Part shown: one piece after another, positions 31,933-43,412 of the stretch | How the letters are laid out: each line of letters begins with the position of its first letter | How positions within the stretch are numbered: position 1 is the stretch's first letter | NCBI GenBank assembly: GCA_013420905.1 | Contig: JAAXNY010000010.1 | Coordinates: 2,046,001 to 2,110,000, forward strand | Direction of reading: 5' to 3' | DNA: 64,000 nucleotides | Origin: Collybia mongolica | Lineage: Eukaryota; Basidiomycota; Agaricomycetes; Agaricales; Clitocybaceae | The notes under the pieces: model-generated | What the model was told of the DNA's origin: nothing | Databases searched by the model: none | Seen by the model: only the letters and a program-made list of their open reading frames with translations | Position numbers and translations under genes: made by a program

Positions 31933-32358
31933 CTATGTTGCTGGATCGTGAAGAACAGCCAATAGATATCGGTCGTCTGAGAATATCATGAGCTGGAACC
32001 AATCACTTGAAGGGACCGAGGTGTACACACCGGGGGAAATCATGAGTTCGTGTCGCTTTGTTCGTATTCTTAGGAACCGCACCTCATCCTATTCCCTGAT
32101 GAGCAGTGTTGTTGTAGATGTCGTCTGAGAAAGACTTACTCCATCGATTTCTCCGGCGTGTACCTCTTCCAACCCTCCCTGTACACTCTCCACGATCCGT
32201 CCTATTACGCTAGCGTACTTCCGCCCCTGCTCCCCTTCAAATATCACCCCGGAATGCCGGATTATGCTCACAGGATGGCCTCGCGACACCAACATGTATC
32301 CTAATACAGTTCTGTGGGAGGATAGCAAGGCTAATATGGATTCAAGCTCGGGAGTCAT
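31933..32358 (-). CDS. Roadblock/LC7 dynein light chain
   Basis: Three exons (32358-32140, 32088-32031, 31976-31933) encode 106 aa. The sequence is a complete roadblock fold: MTPELESILALLSSHRTVLG, SRGHPVSIIRHSGVIFEGEQ, GRKYASVIGRIVESVQ, then DEVRFLRIRTKRHELMISP and DDRYLLAVLHDPAT. Roadblock-type light chains bind the intermediate chain of cytoplasmic dynein and help cargo transport and nuclear positioning in hyphae. Length is typical (about 100 aa). The reading frame continues upstream of this Met without an ATG (TSFISQPASTSANQATTSTS) to a stop, so an extra 5' exon adding an N-terminal tail is possible. Confidence 0.93.
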
Positions 32359-32763
32359 TCCTGAAGTGGATGTGGTAGCTTGGTTCGCGCTTGTGCTGGC
32401 CGGTTGTGAGATGAAAGAGGTACGCGCAGGGGCGGCTGCCGGAGCAACACCTCTCAGAGACTAACGAGTAGGATTGCATTCAATTTATCATTCTCGTCGC
32501 AATTCATTGAAGACCCACCATGATGCGCTTCGAACCTTTTGGCGTTGAAGAGGAGGAGCTTTGGCCATGTTTTGCAACTGACTTGCAGGACAACTATATC
32601 CAAATGATTTCGCTTCAACGGTCCGAGTGCTCCTTCTACTACAAACTTCCATCAAGTCGGATCCCAGGAGCCAGGAAGATGCAGATGTTGACCAATGACA
32701 ACAGACTAGTTTTCCCGATATAAAACGCAAACGTTTCCATCATAAACATACCAGTGACGAAAA
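32359..32763 (+). other. Divergent promoter region, roadblock / phytase
   Basis: About 400 nt between the two divergent starts. It holds a TATA box listed separately. A 67-codon ORF (32520-32723) lies in it but ends inside the TATA region and looks like chance. Confidence 0.5.
32719..32725 (+). promoter_or_regulatory. TATA box of the phytase-like gene
   Basis: TATAAAA lies 39 nt before the start codon at 32764 in an otherwise ordinary leader. The short distance implies a very short 5' UTR or a further upstream Met being absent; the signal sequence at 32764 supports the start. Confidence 0.55.
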
Positions 32764-34564
32764 ATGTTTCGAGCTTTGTCTAGTTTCCTTTTGTTTTCTT
32801 TACTTGTAGTCGGTGCTGCGTCTCAAGCTCCCTTCGACCCCCTTCAACACTCTGGTCCTGCCTCGCCATACTTCGATGCACCATCTCGTGAAGGGATTCC
32901 ATCAGAAACTCCCTCTGGATGCACTGTCGATCAGGCTGCTTACATCCTTCGGCATGGATCGTGAGATATGTGATTTTTATCGTTATGCACCAATGGAACG
33001 TAGTTGCAGGCGTTATCCAGAACCGGGTTCATTCCAAGGCTGGCAGTCGCTTTTCACAAAATTTCAGAATGCCACATACGCCGCCTGGGGGCCCTTGAGA
33101 TTCATACCCTCATGGATACCCCCCATCGATGACGAGCTACACGAACCACTTTTCCTTTCATCAGCTGGGGCAAAAGAGGCTTTCAATCTTGGTGTTGAAC
33201 TGAGAAATCTGTACGGCTTCACCAAAGGAGGTAATAATTTTACAGTGTGGTGAATATCTGTTGTATATCTCCGTCTCAAAGCCTGACACCCTCATGTGAG
33301 CAGGGCTGCCTCACAACAGCGGGTATTTGATACCGCAACATATTTCCTTCGCGGATATCTGTCCCAAGGGAATTATCTCAACAACCCGCAGCTCAATCGG
33401 GGTTCTATAATCTCTCTTCCAGACTCTGTCAACAATACCTTTGCTAACTCTTTGACCCCATCTTCGTCATGTCCTACGTATAACACAGGAAACACCGGGT
33501 CTATCACCTCGGGCTTGTTCCGTTCTACATATCAAGATGGCATCGCCAGCCGGTTAAATAAATTTCTCGATGGATTGACTCTAACCGCGTCGGACATTGG
33601 TGTTATGCAGGATTTATGTGGATTTTCTGCCGAGATAAAAGGCGACACAAGATTCTGTGACATATTTGAAGGTAAGAAAGCACTATCTTCAGCGTGTATA
33701 TTTCTCAGTACTCTTCCTAGAGGAAGAATGGCTAAATTATGAGTATGCTCATGATCTGAACTATTATTATGGGTGGGCACTTGAATTCAGTCTAGTTTGT
33801 GCGAAAGCTTATAACCCCTAGCTCCGGTCCGGGTAACCCATTATCTGCAACAACTGGGTTCCCTTGGGTCCAGGCAATCGCCAGCCTCTTCCTCAGTGGC
33901 CCAAAAATGTCCCTAGTGGATGGAGGTGGAAGCCTGATCCCCCCTCCCTTGATCATGGGCTTCACGGTGAAGGGGACATCAAACCATACATTACCCTATC
34001 CTCATAGAATACCTTTGCCTTTAGCACGACAATAACCTTCCGCCCGTACTCTCTGCTCTTGGGCTCTGGAATACCTCAACCACGAGTCCGCTTTCCCCGA
34101 TGACACCGAATCCCAAGCGCACTTTCCGATCCTCATACGTGGTGGCTTTCAGAGGTTATATAGCTTTAGAAAGATTCACTTGCACACGAGAAATGTCCCC
34201 GGATGAGCCAGTGTTTCACACAAGCAATGTACTCGGGACCACTGGTGCGGGCATAGGTCACAATCAATCACTACCAGAGACGTTTGTTCGTGTGCGGGTG
34301 CGTTCATTAAGACGGTCATTTTATACCTTCAATTCACGACTCGGGAAGGTGGACAAAGCACCTGTGGCAATTCCGGGTTGTAGTTCCGGCCCGGGTTCTT
34401 CATGCCCTTTAAAGGAGTTCATTGCACACTTGGAGAAGAGAAAAGTCGTTGCAGGCGATTTTGTCGACAGGTGCGGCCTGAAAAGCGTCAAGGGTGCGAC
34501 AAGTGTTGCAACATTCCTCACGACGCTGCCCCTTCCTGATAGTGTTCAAGTGGTAAACATTTAA
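32764..34564 (+). CDS. Secreted histidine acid phosphatase / phytase
   Basis: The signal peptide is MFRALSSFLLFSLLVVGAAS. Splicing gives the histidine-acid-phosphatase signature AYILRHGSRYPEPG (nucleophile His in RHGxRYP, split by the first intron) and later FTHDNNLPPVLSALGLWN (the HD proton-donor motif, also at a splice junction). Other family blocks are FLSSAGAKEAFNLG, NFTVWAASQQRVFDTATYFL, YYYGSGPGNPLSATTGFPWV and TFRSSYVVAFRGYIALERF. The enzyme releases phosphate from phytate or other organic phosphates outside the cell and is about 490 aa. The 3' part probably has a 54-nt intron (about 34299-34352, GTGCGT...GGGAAG) that restores FVRVRVDKAPVAIPGC; without it the frame still reads through. 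Several Asn-X-Ser/Thr sites suggest N-glycosylation. Converges on the formaldehyde dehydrogenase gene, 132 nt away. Confidence 0.92.
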
Positions 34565-34696
34565 CATGAATGAAATACAAATACATCCCTTCAGATATAA
34601 TGATGTACTCAAGTACATAAGCGAAGCATGGACAAGTAACAAGTATGTACATATTGTTTGAGGTTAGTCGCTTGTGGGCTAATCGGATTCCATCAT

Positions 34697-36712
34697 TCAA
34701 GGGTGTAATAGAACCTTCGTGTATCCGTCAATTCTTTTGTCGAATTTATTATATGCGTCGGATGCTTCATCAAGGGAGAGGTTATGTGAAACAACGAAAG
34801 ATGGTTTGGCCCTCCCTGCGATGATCAGGTCTCGGAGGTATCGGTTATACGTCTGGAAAGAATAAGTGAAAGGAACACAGAATAAAGAAAAACATACCTT
34901 AACATTGCATTGGCCAGTTCCAACAGTCAGCCCTTTCTCGAACAATTTACCTATGTATAGATCTCAGTTCTCGGTGGGTTTCCACATGGAAAGATACAAG
35001 CTTACCAAATGGGAATGAAATGTAGCCTCTGCAAGATAAGGGGAATGAACACTAATGCGTAACGCAGAACGAAAGCGGCCACATACTTGGCTGAGGCAGA
35101 ATCAGGTGCACCGGGGTCGCTGGGAACATAGAGGCCGGGAATCCCGAGACCTCCTGTAGGGCGAACCACACGAATAAGTCCCTCAAGGATGACGTTAGGC
35201 TGTTCCGTTTTCCCGTCGCTCGTAGTTGCCTGATATCCAACGGCTGTAGGAGGTATTAATAAGAGCTCATAATCATGGTATAGCTTGGCTCACCATCGAC
35301 TCCACGGTCAACTTCTCTCCTGCAGGGCAATTAGATCTGGGTGTCAACGTACAAAAATAGTTAGTCACTCACCCGTTTCTCAGTTTCAGGATCTGACCAA
35401 CAGGGTCACTCGCCGAGAAATCAATTGGAATGCAACCAATTTCTTTGGCTTTCGCAAGTCGCTCAGGAACTCTGTCAACAACGTATACCTCGGACGCGCC
35501 ACGGAGAACTGCGGAGTATGCGGCCATAAGACCAACGGGCCCAGCTCCGAAAACGACAATAGATTCTCCCGGACGGAATCCCTATGAAGTTATAAGAAGC
35601 GGTTTTTCATTCAGTGTAAAACTAGAACCTACAGAAAGTTGGACGCCGTGCCATCCCTTGAAACATTAATGGATATGGGTGTATACGAGAGTGTTTGAGT
35701 AAACAATACCGTTGGGAATATGTCTGCCAACAAAGCAAAATCCTCCTCATGTTCAGTACCAGGGGGTAATATTAAAGCATTGAAGTCCGCGAAGGGAACG
35801 CGAACGAATTCCTGTGGGACCTTGAGATTCAACAGCACTCTCATCAGGACGAATTTCGAGCTTACGGCTTGGCCTCCAGGATAAGGTCCCATTGCAACAT
35901 ACCTTTGGAGTGCGTCATGGGGATAATCAAACAACCAATAATGTTGGTGTGCTTACCCATAGGCGCTGGTGCATCGGGCCCGTGTTCTAAGCTTTGAGTC
36001 AAATGACAACTCAATATCACTTACCCGCCAGCCTTGATTGGGATACATCATCAAGAGGAGAGAAAATCAAAAAAGGTCAGTGACTCACGAAACCGGGATT
36101 CACATGGGTACAGAAAGCTGACTTTCCTTCTTCGCAATTCAAACAACGCCCACAGGCTACATTGAACGGCATCACAACGCGATCTCCTTTCTTCAACAAC
36201 TGATTACGAATATTAATTTCAGGGGAGTTCTCAGTCCACAAGGGAAGCACATACGGTGACTCCACCACCGACTTCCTGCGATATTTCACATTATCAGACA
36301 TTAATAATAATCAAAGCACGAGCCACTTACTTCGACAATTCCCATGCTATGCAAGAAATAATTATATTGGCGAACTGCATGTGAGCGGAAGTTTAGTAGT
36401 AACTCACTTCTCATGCCCAAACACAATCCCAGATTCTGCTGCAGTACGCCCTTCATACATGTGTAAGTCACTGTACCGCGCAACGTGGGGCGTTATGTCC
36501 TGGAGCCTTGATTGAAATACGCAAGATTTTACCTGCCACATATACAGGTCGTGGTGACTACATGTGCATAGTTCAGCCTCGCCGAAGAATTCCGCAGTAT
36601 TTAGCGTACCCTTAACAATTATATCGTCCGGGTGTAGAATCTTTGGTTTCTGCACCGACCTCACGGTAACCTTGAACGGCCCATCGTATACAACTGCTCG
36701 CATTGTGGACAT
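34697..36712 (-). CDS. Glutathione-independent formaldehyde dehydrogenase (zinc alcohol dehydrogenase family)
   Basis: A very intron-rich gene (about 15 introns) giving roughly 390 aa. It begins MSTMRAVVYDGPFKVTVRSV. Joining exons gives TTTCICGSDLHMYEGRTAAE (catalytic-zinc Cys), IVFGHE (zinc His), KKGDRVVMPFNVACGRC with CLNCEEGKSAFC (structural-zinc Cys cluster), HVNPGF, YVAMGPYPGGQA, and VFGAGPVGLMAAYSA (NAD-binding Rossmann). It ends SHNLSLDEASDAYNKFDKR. The order and wording match the Pseudomonas-type FdhA subfamily, which oxidises formaldehyde (or disproportionates aldehydes) with tightly bound NAD and no glutathione. It may help detoxify formaldehyde from lignin or methanol breakdown (inference). 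The first intron (GTACGC...ATGTAG, 52 nt) is needed to restore the ICGSDLH motif. All key residues are present. Confidence 0.9.
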
Positions 36713-36815
36713 GATTACTAGGGCGGAATTCGATTTGACGCAAGAGAATTTGAAGAGTTCGGCGGTATCTAGCAAAATAATTGGACTCCGGGTCACTGTA
36801 AGACCCCCACAGTTG

Positions 36816-36822
36816 TTTTATA
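36816..36822 (-). promoter_or_regulatory. TATA-like box upstream of formaldehyde dehydrogenase
   Basis: On the minus strand the sequence reads TATAAAA, 104 nt upstream of the ATG at 36712. The distance fits a fungal TATA element. By inspection only. Confidence 0.45.
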
Positions 36823-37770
36823 GGGCACAATGGGAAATCGAAGCGTGGAGCATTCGACTTGTGATCAAGAATATAACAACACGGTCGTACTATGCAGATC
36901 AGCTGCTGATGGTGGCAATTGAAGCGGTTGGGAGAACAATTTATGAATGAATTGCTTGACTTTCGACAGTGAGAAGAAGCTCTGCGAAATCCACCCTAGC
37001 TCATCTTCACAAAACGATGTTTGGAGGTCACAAGTGCGATTCGTATCTGAGTTACTCACGGATGGATTCGGTCAGAAAATGGTTGGCTGAACAAACCCCG
37101 AGTCCTTAGCTGTACTTTCCTTGCATCGATGGGGTACACAACAGTACATGCCTGGGACTCTTTCAGTCTCTTTTTCGAGCAAATGCTTCATTGGCACATA
37201 CTATACCTCATTTTACTTCACATTGCCTCGACGAATATGGGAGAGTAAACCAAAACAAGCCATGGCCGATCTTGATGTCCGAGTGTTGAATATCGGATCA
37301 CCCGACGTGAGAGAGTTATTACTATATTTGGTAGAGCATTGAATTGTGGTATGTCATATTCATGTCGAGTCTGACATAGAATATGCTAGCAACTGAATAT
37401 TTGCACACCAAGGTAGAGTCCATCTTATTCACGACCACTGATTGGCAGCGCCCCGGAGCTTGACATAGAACCTATGATTCTCCCACATCAGTCTTGCCTT
37501 CCTCTATAAATGTAAAATTTGATATATCTTGCGTCAAGTTTATGCCAACGAACACGACTGTCTCCAGCCCGAGGCCTTCCTCCAACGAACAGTTCTGCTA
37601 GACCCCAGTGCCGGCCTGTCGCAATTTGCAAGTTGGTATTCGCTTTCTTTCAATTCCACAAAGGTTAGACTTTGATTCTTTTGGTGGAGTATCTCCCTGG
37701 CCGTCTGGGTTTTTTTTCTTGAAGAGCCTTCTGGCAGTTACCAACTCCCCATCAAATTGTGGGGGCCGTT

Positions 37771-37798
37771 AAAACGAAAAGAAAAGAAAAGAAAAAAA
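37771..37798 (+). repeat. A-rich AAAAG microsatellite
   Basis: Imperfect repeats of AAAAG followed by an A run. Simple-sequence tract in a promoter-containing gap; no further role visible. Confidence 0.7.
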
Positions 37799-38107
37799 CT
37801 AAATAGTCTTCCTAGTGGGATATCCGCAGAAACAGAGATACTCGTGACTCACGCAGCTTTGTCTCAGTCTCCTGCTCGCGTTAAGATTGCATAAGTTACT
37901 ATGGCTTATCGTCCATGATGTATTTACAAGTGTGAACGTTTGAAGCTTGAAGTTTGAAGTGGGACTAGTCAGGCATTGGTGGTTCTTGCTTGACTTTGTT
38001 TATTCCTCTTGAGATTGGCTTTGCATCCTGTTCTGTCCTGTGCTCACAGGGAATCCATATCATCATCCGCTGGCCTTCCTCCGCTCTTCTTTCGACGTTC
38101 CTTCAAG

Positions 38108-40172
38108 ATGGATAGGATTGAATCTCTGGGGAATACACTTTCTCAGATCACAATGTATGATATCAAAAGCATGTACAACCAGGTAACCATTATGTTCAAT
38201 CCACGTCGAATCTCATACTCAAGTCATGTGAAATATAGGCCAAAAATGTTGTACTGAATGTCAGTGAGATGGAAGCCAAGGTCCGGGAGGCCACCAATGA
38301 CGATCCATGGTGCGGATAGCTATCAAGTTGCAGGGGAATTACGTTCTAACAACTCCAATATCCCAGGGGTGCAAGCTCAACACTGATGCAAGAAATCGCT
38401 CAAGGGTGCGTCTTGCAGTACGAAAAATGATTTCTAGTGAGGCTTAACCCAGTTACGTTTTTGTAGGACATTCAGCTTGTAAGTTCTTGTTATCAACAAT
38501 GGTGTCTTGAACTCATTATTTATTCAGTCAGTATTTCAATGAGATTATGCCCTGTATTTACGCTCGTTTCATGGAGAAAGAAGCTAGGCAGTGGCGGCAG
38601 ATTTACAAAGTTAGTTGACAAATCATCAATATTGCTGCTTGTTAATATGTGACGCAGTCCTTACAACTTCTGGAATATCTGATCAAGCATGGTTCAGAAC
38701 GCGTGGTGGATGACGCCCGTTCACACATATCTACTCTGAAAATGCTTCGAAATTTCCATTACATTGACGACAAGGGGAAGGACGAGGGAATTAACGGTAG
38801 GTTATCAGCCGACTTACTCTCCTTCCGATTCCTGACTTAGGTCCACTGAAGTTCGCAACCGTTCTCGTGAGCTTGTGGAACTATTGTCAGATGTTGAAAA
38901 AATTAGGGCAGAACGCAGAAAGGCGAAGGCGAATAAACACAAATATATGGGTACGGGAAATGATGGGTTTGGTGGCGGGATGTCTTTCTCCACCGGCGGA
39001 AGCAGATATGGTGGATTCGGAAATGATAGTCTTGGTGGTAGTGGTGGGAATTACGCAAATGGTGCGCCCACGTTATATTGCCGACATGTCGCGCTCCTGC
39101 TCAAGTTCTTAATATTTTGCTAGACTATGGATCATACGGAGCTGGGGGTAGTGGAGGTGGTTCTTCGTTCCGAGATGATTCGCGACGTGGTGGTTTTGAA
39201 GAGTATAACGCTGGCGACGATGAGGTCGTTTCAACACCGACCTCTTTCCAATCGCGTGCCAGCTCAGGGCGGGTAGCGCCGACGAGAAAAGCGACAGCGC
39301 CAACGCCTGCTCCTGCCCCTGCCCCTGCCCCCGCCCCAGTAGAAGATCTCTTGGGGGGTTTCGGGGATGATGATGCTTTTGGGAGTAGCATTAGCTCCTC
39401 GTCAAATGGACTTGGTGGACTTGCAATGAACAAGGAGTTGCCTGTCGTTTCGAAACCTACTGTCGCCATTGATGGTTGTACACTTTTACTTGATGTCCCA
39501 GACAACATTGACCTTATTTTCAAATAAGCAGATGACGACTTCGCAGATTTCCAGGCTGCACCGGTCCAACCCGCAATAACCGGAAACAACACTGCTCCGG
39601 CAGCCAAACCAAGCCTGATGGCTATGCTTGGTTCGTCTACTACCCCGGCTACCACCAATCAACCTGCATCAGGATTTGGACAAGTTCAGCAGCCGGCAGT
39701 ATATGGCATGAATGCGGGAGGTGGGATGGGAATGGGAATGGGGGGAATGCATCGCACAACTCAATCAATATCAGCCCAGCCCCCACAATACGCTCCTATG
39801 ATGCAATCGCAGCCGCAAAGTCTCTTCAGTGGACCGATGAAGCCCACTTCCCCAACCAATTCATCTTTCTCGCCTGTAACACGCCAAGGCACTGCCTCAC
39901 CAAGTACGCAGGGAAAGCCGGCCGCCCCGGCGGCTAGTGCTAACTTCGATGATTTGTGGTCTTTGTCTCTTGGTGCAAGCGCTTCCAAGCCTGCTGCAGG
40001 AGCCACTAGCAGCGCGAGTAAGTCAATCAAGGACCTGGAGAAAGAGAAGGCTATGGCTGGGCTGTGGGGTGGTCAGAAGCCGAGCGGAGGATCCAATGCT
40101 GGCGCTGGGGCGGGTGGGTTTGGGTCATTCAGCAATTCCACCTCAAGTGGCGGGGACGACTTATTACTGTAA
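38108..40172 (+). CDS. ENTH-domain clathrin adaptor (epsinR/Ent3-like)
   Basis: The N-terminal ENTH domain is spread over several short exons: MDRIESLGNTLSQITMYDIK, AKNVVLNVSEMEAKVREATN, DDPWGASSTLMQEIAQ, then EIMPCIYARFMEKEARQWRQ, IYKSLQLLEYLIKHGSERVV, SHISTLKMLRNFHYIDDKGK and VRNRSRELVELLSDVEKIRAERR. It binds phosphoinositides and bends membranes. The rest is a disordered Gly/Ser/Pro/Ala-rich tail with acidic-phenylalanine motifs (DDDAFG, DDDFADFQ, FDDLWSL) typical of binding to the ear domains of AP-1 and GGA. These motifs, and the lack of visible ubiquitin-interacting motifs, favour a Golgi/endosome epsinR/Ent3 role over an endocytic epsin (inference). An Ala-Pro repeat (TPAPAPAPAPAPV) is encoded at about 39302-39340. 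Ends at GGDDLLL. Confidence 0.9.
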
Positions 40173-40324
40173 ATCGTCCGATAGAAGCCTTACCTATATT
40201 TTAGGATTTTGCCTCGTTTAGATCATTTGTGTTGTGGATAATTCTGAAGAAATTTTGGTCTGATACTGCTGATGGTTGCATGCTATAGTTAATCGACATG
40301 CGTAGATTTCTGGTATTCAGGTAT

Positions 40325-42605
40325 CTAGGCGTTAAGATCACAGGCCCCAGCCCGTAGAGCACACCATAGAGGTTGTAGGGCAATTGTCTTAACTCCTCTT
40401 TGGTTGAAACGGAACGACACGTCGTGTAACCTTGGTAACGCTTTCCCAACATCCCCACCAGGCCCTGACCAAAACAGCTGTGGGTGCAGGTGTCAGCGAC
40501 AGAAGTCTATAAGGACGGAATAGGGATCGAACTAACCTCTGCAGAGGAAGCAGCACGTGGCCAGATAATGGAGTCCATGTTATGTGGGCTGGATTGCTCC
40601 GTCCAAAGGAGATGCTGGCCTGGAGAAAACAAATTAGACATTTGCCATGCATGCTATGTGGTAACATACCACCGAGGACCAATGTGCTTTGCTCCGCAGT
40701 AAGATTTGCCACGGGATTGAAGGAATATGCCTTTGACGTTTATGTGAGACCAGATCCAATACGGGGGAGGAGAAATGGAATAAGTACCTTCTGCCAGGTT
40801 TTGAAGGGGTCACACCAACTGTTTCCAAGAACATTCTGCCCTACCCAGCCACCACCCCCACAGTCGAGGTAGAAGAAATCTGATGCGGCATGGATGAGTT
40901 TGAAGCCCTTCTCAGCAACAGCTTGAACATGGTCTGATGATATCCAAACCCTGGGCAATGAATGTTATTAGAGAGATGACTCCCAGAAAACAACGGAATA
41001 GAGACACACAGGATCAATGTGTCGTTGGCCAACTTCACTTGATGTTCCAAGACCATCTCTGCGTGAAGCCTGGGGTCAGTCCTTGAGCAGTGCATGAAGA
41101 TAATGGTGAATCACACCTTCCCACACCACAGCGCGCTTTCCCATTTCCTTCAACGCGCCGTGCGTCGCCTGTGTGAAAGTATCCAGAGCCTGTTCCAGAG
41201 TCTTTCCTTGGGTGGCTATAGTCACAGTGTTTAGACTTCCTTCCCCGTACCGGTAGTGTAAATAGGCCCACCGAGGTCTTTTTGAGTAGCAGGATCCTTG
41301 GCATAACAATTGGCATTGAGTTCGTCTCCACCAGTACTGAACAACTTGGAAGGGAAGAGGGAGGCCGCAGATTTGAGAAGAGCGGAAGTGAACTTGGTTG
41401 TGTCTGGGGATGCGAGGCGAAGTTGTCCGGCCGGAGGTTCTAGAAAGGCGTAATAGAGTAAGCTAATAGATTGCTTTTTCCAAGGGTTTCATACCGTTGG
41501 CAAATTGAGTCCAGGGAGATGCTTCGAAACATGCTATATGTTCAGGGTGAGCTTTTGCAATAATTGAGGTGTGGCCCGGTGTGTCGATTTCTGCCATAAC
41601 GTCGATACCGCGCTTATTGTGATGCTGTCAGTCACGATAGAGATGCGATACGCTGAACAGAACTTACTGCGGCAGCGTATTGAACAATTTCTTTTACGTC
41701 GGCAGGAGTGTAAACGGAGGAGGCCGAGTAAGCGCCTTTGGAAGAGAGTTCTTGGAAACCTGGAACTACAAGCGGGAAAGACTGAGAGTCCACGACATGC
41801 CAGTGAAGTGTGTTGATCTATGGCCACCATTAACCAAGACAATTCAGTGATGGACACAGGAGGCATACTTTGACCCAGCTCATGGCATCAAGAGTTCGCT
41901 TGATGTCTGAAATAGGGAAACTATGTGCCGTGAGTACCACGTAAAGAAGCAATACGGCAACACATACTAATTTCTTGCAGTGTCCAACATAAGCCCGCGA
42001 TATGGCTAGTGGAATTCAATTTATGTTACGACAGTGAGGTAGAAACGTACGTATGCAGGGGTATCGACAATATCAAACGGGGCCTCTAAAGAGTAGGTTG
42101 TTCCGTCCCAGTCATACCATAGTTGACCGAAAGTTGTAAGGCCGCGGAATAGACCAAGTGTTGAATTAGCTTTCAGGATTGCGCCTGAGCCATCGGCAGG
42201 GATAGTCAATGTGTATCCTTCAACACGCGACTCGACGTCTTCTATGGCCTCATCAGAAATACTTCGTACTTTTCCCTTAGTGGAGAGGGAAAGAGTGAGT
42301 GAGTTGAGTGCCTTCGCGCGTCGAATGGATTTGGCAGATGACGCGCCCCGGTCTGGAACAAGCGCCTGGAGCTTGTCTGTGCGGAGATACGCGGCCGTAC
42401 GCGCCACAGCATCTACGAGATCCTTTGGAGCATTGTGAACATCTAAGAGTTTGATAGAGAAAGACGGAGAGAGGCGGAGGGGAGTTGAGCCGACGTTATA
42501 TTGACGAGGTACAGGCCAGACAGCATAAGCTGGCGTGATGGCAAGGAGCACGGAAATGATAAAGGGCAGCATTTCGCTTGCAACTTTTGTCTTCATCTCA
42601 CTCAC
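40325..42605 (-). CDS. GH20 beta-N-acetylhexosaminidase (secreted)
   Basis: The signal peptide is MLPFIISVLLAITPAYA, after a short possible extension from Met at 42605. The N-terminal GH20b-like domain reads VWPVPRQYNVGSTPLRLSPS through DGSGAILKANSTLGLFRGL and TFGQLWYDWDG. The catalytic barrel has KINTLHWHVVDSQSFPL, GIDVMAEIDTPGHTS and KLFSTGGDELNANCY, with the Asp-Glu catalytic pair of GH20 in GGDEL. The end reads WPRAASSAEVFWS, then a disulfide-type tail ending WCALRAGACDLNA. The enzyme removes terminal GlcNAc from chitin oligomers and glycans, during autolysis, wall recycling or nutrition. About 550 aa over many short exons; no sign of breakage. Converges with the ENTH gene, about 150 nt between stops. 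Confidence 0.92.
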
Positions 42606-43412
42606 GGGGGGTATTTATGTATAGTAAGGGTCGCTAACGCCATCAGAAGGTCATACTTCAGACGATGAATGCCGCGAAGCGACCCATATGCTTCGAGAGT
42701 CATGAGCGTGATTCCATATGACGCCTGGCCTTAAAATACATGAATGGAGGAATTATAGCCCCTGGTTTCCCCAAGACCCACACCTTGATTCTTAGCAAGC
42801 CATTGGGTTGCACATGAGATCTATTATCGTGTGGAGTTTAAGTGTAGAAAATAAGCTCGACCACATCAATAGCCAACCATTTACGCCACCCTGTTCCTCA
42901 CCACGAAGTCCATGTGTCGTGTTCCCCATGACTGCCGTTATTCCAGGAACTGAATCCCCCAGGTACCACACCATGGCGGTGACCTGATGTGGCTTGGGGC
43001 CTGGCGCACAGGGATGCGGCCTTAGGCCTTGGACCCCAAAAGCAACGAATTAGATAAATAAAGTTCAACCCAGGCCGCCAAGCCGTCGACCGACAAGACT
43101 TGGAATCGACAAGGAATCGGATTCATAACATTAGATTTAAATGGGCCGCTAGCGCGCCAGCGCTACAGCTTTCGAAGAGCGTGCTGGTGGCGGGAGCGGG
43201 GCAGCCGGCATGCGCCGGGGACGGCGTATAGCACGTGATGAAGATTTTTTCTCTAGTTTCGTGCATCGCAACTCAACGTCCCTTCTACGGCAAGTTAGAC
43301 TGATAAGAAGTTTTGGCTGTAAAGGTACCCGATTAAGCCTACAACGATTCAGGACTAATGACTTTATCTTCAGCCCACACTACTTCTATCTCTATGTACT
43401 GAGACGATTAAA
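42606..43412 (+). other. Divergent promoter region, GH20 / MDN1
   Basis: About 800 nt between the two divergent start codons. A GC-rich patch near 43145-43215 (GCTAGCGCGCCAGCG...) precedes the midasin start. Small ORFs (42792-42974, 43210-43416) have no family features. No gene seen. Confidence 0.55.

Larger units (their letters stand above)
36713..38107 (+). other. Divergent intergenic region, formaldehyde dehydrogenase / ENTH gene
   Basis: About 1.4 kb with promoters of two divergent genes. Short ORFs (such as 37121-37342) show no family features. A purine microsatellite lies at 37771-37798. No gene seen. Confidence 0.5.
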
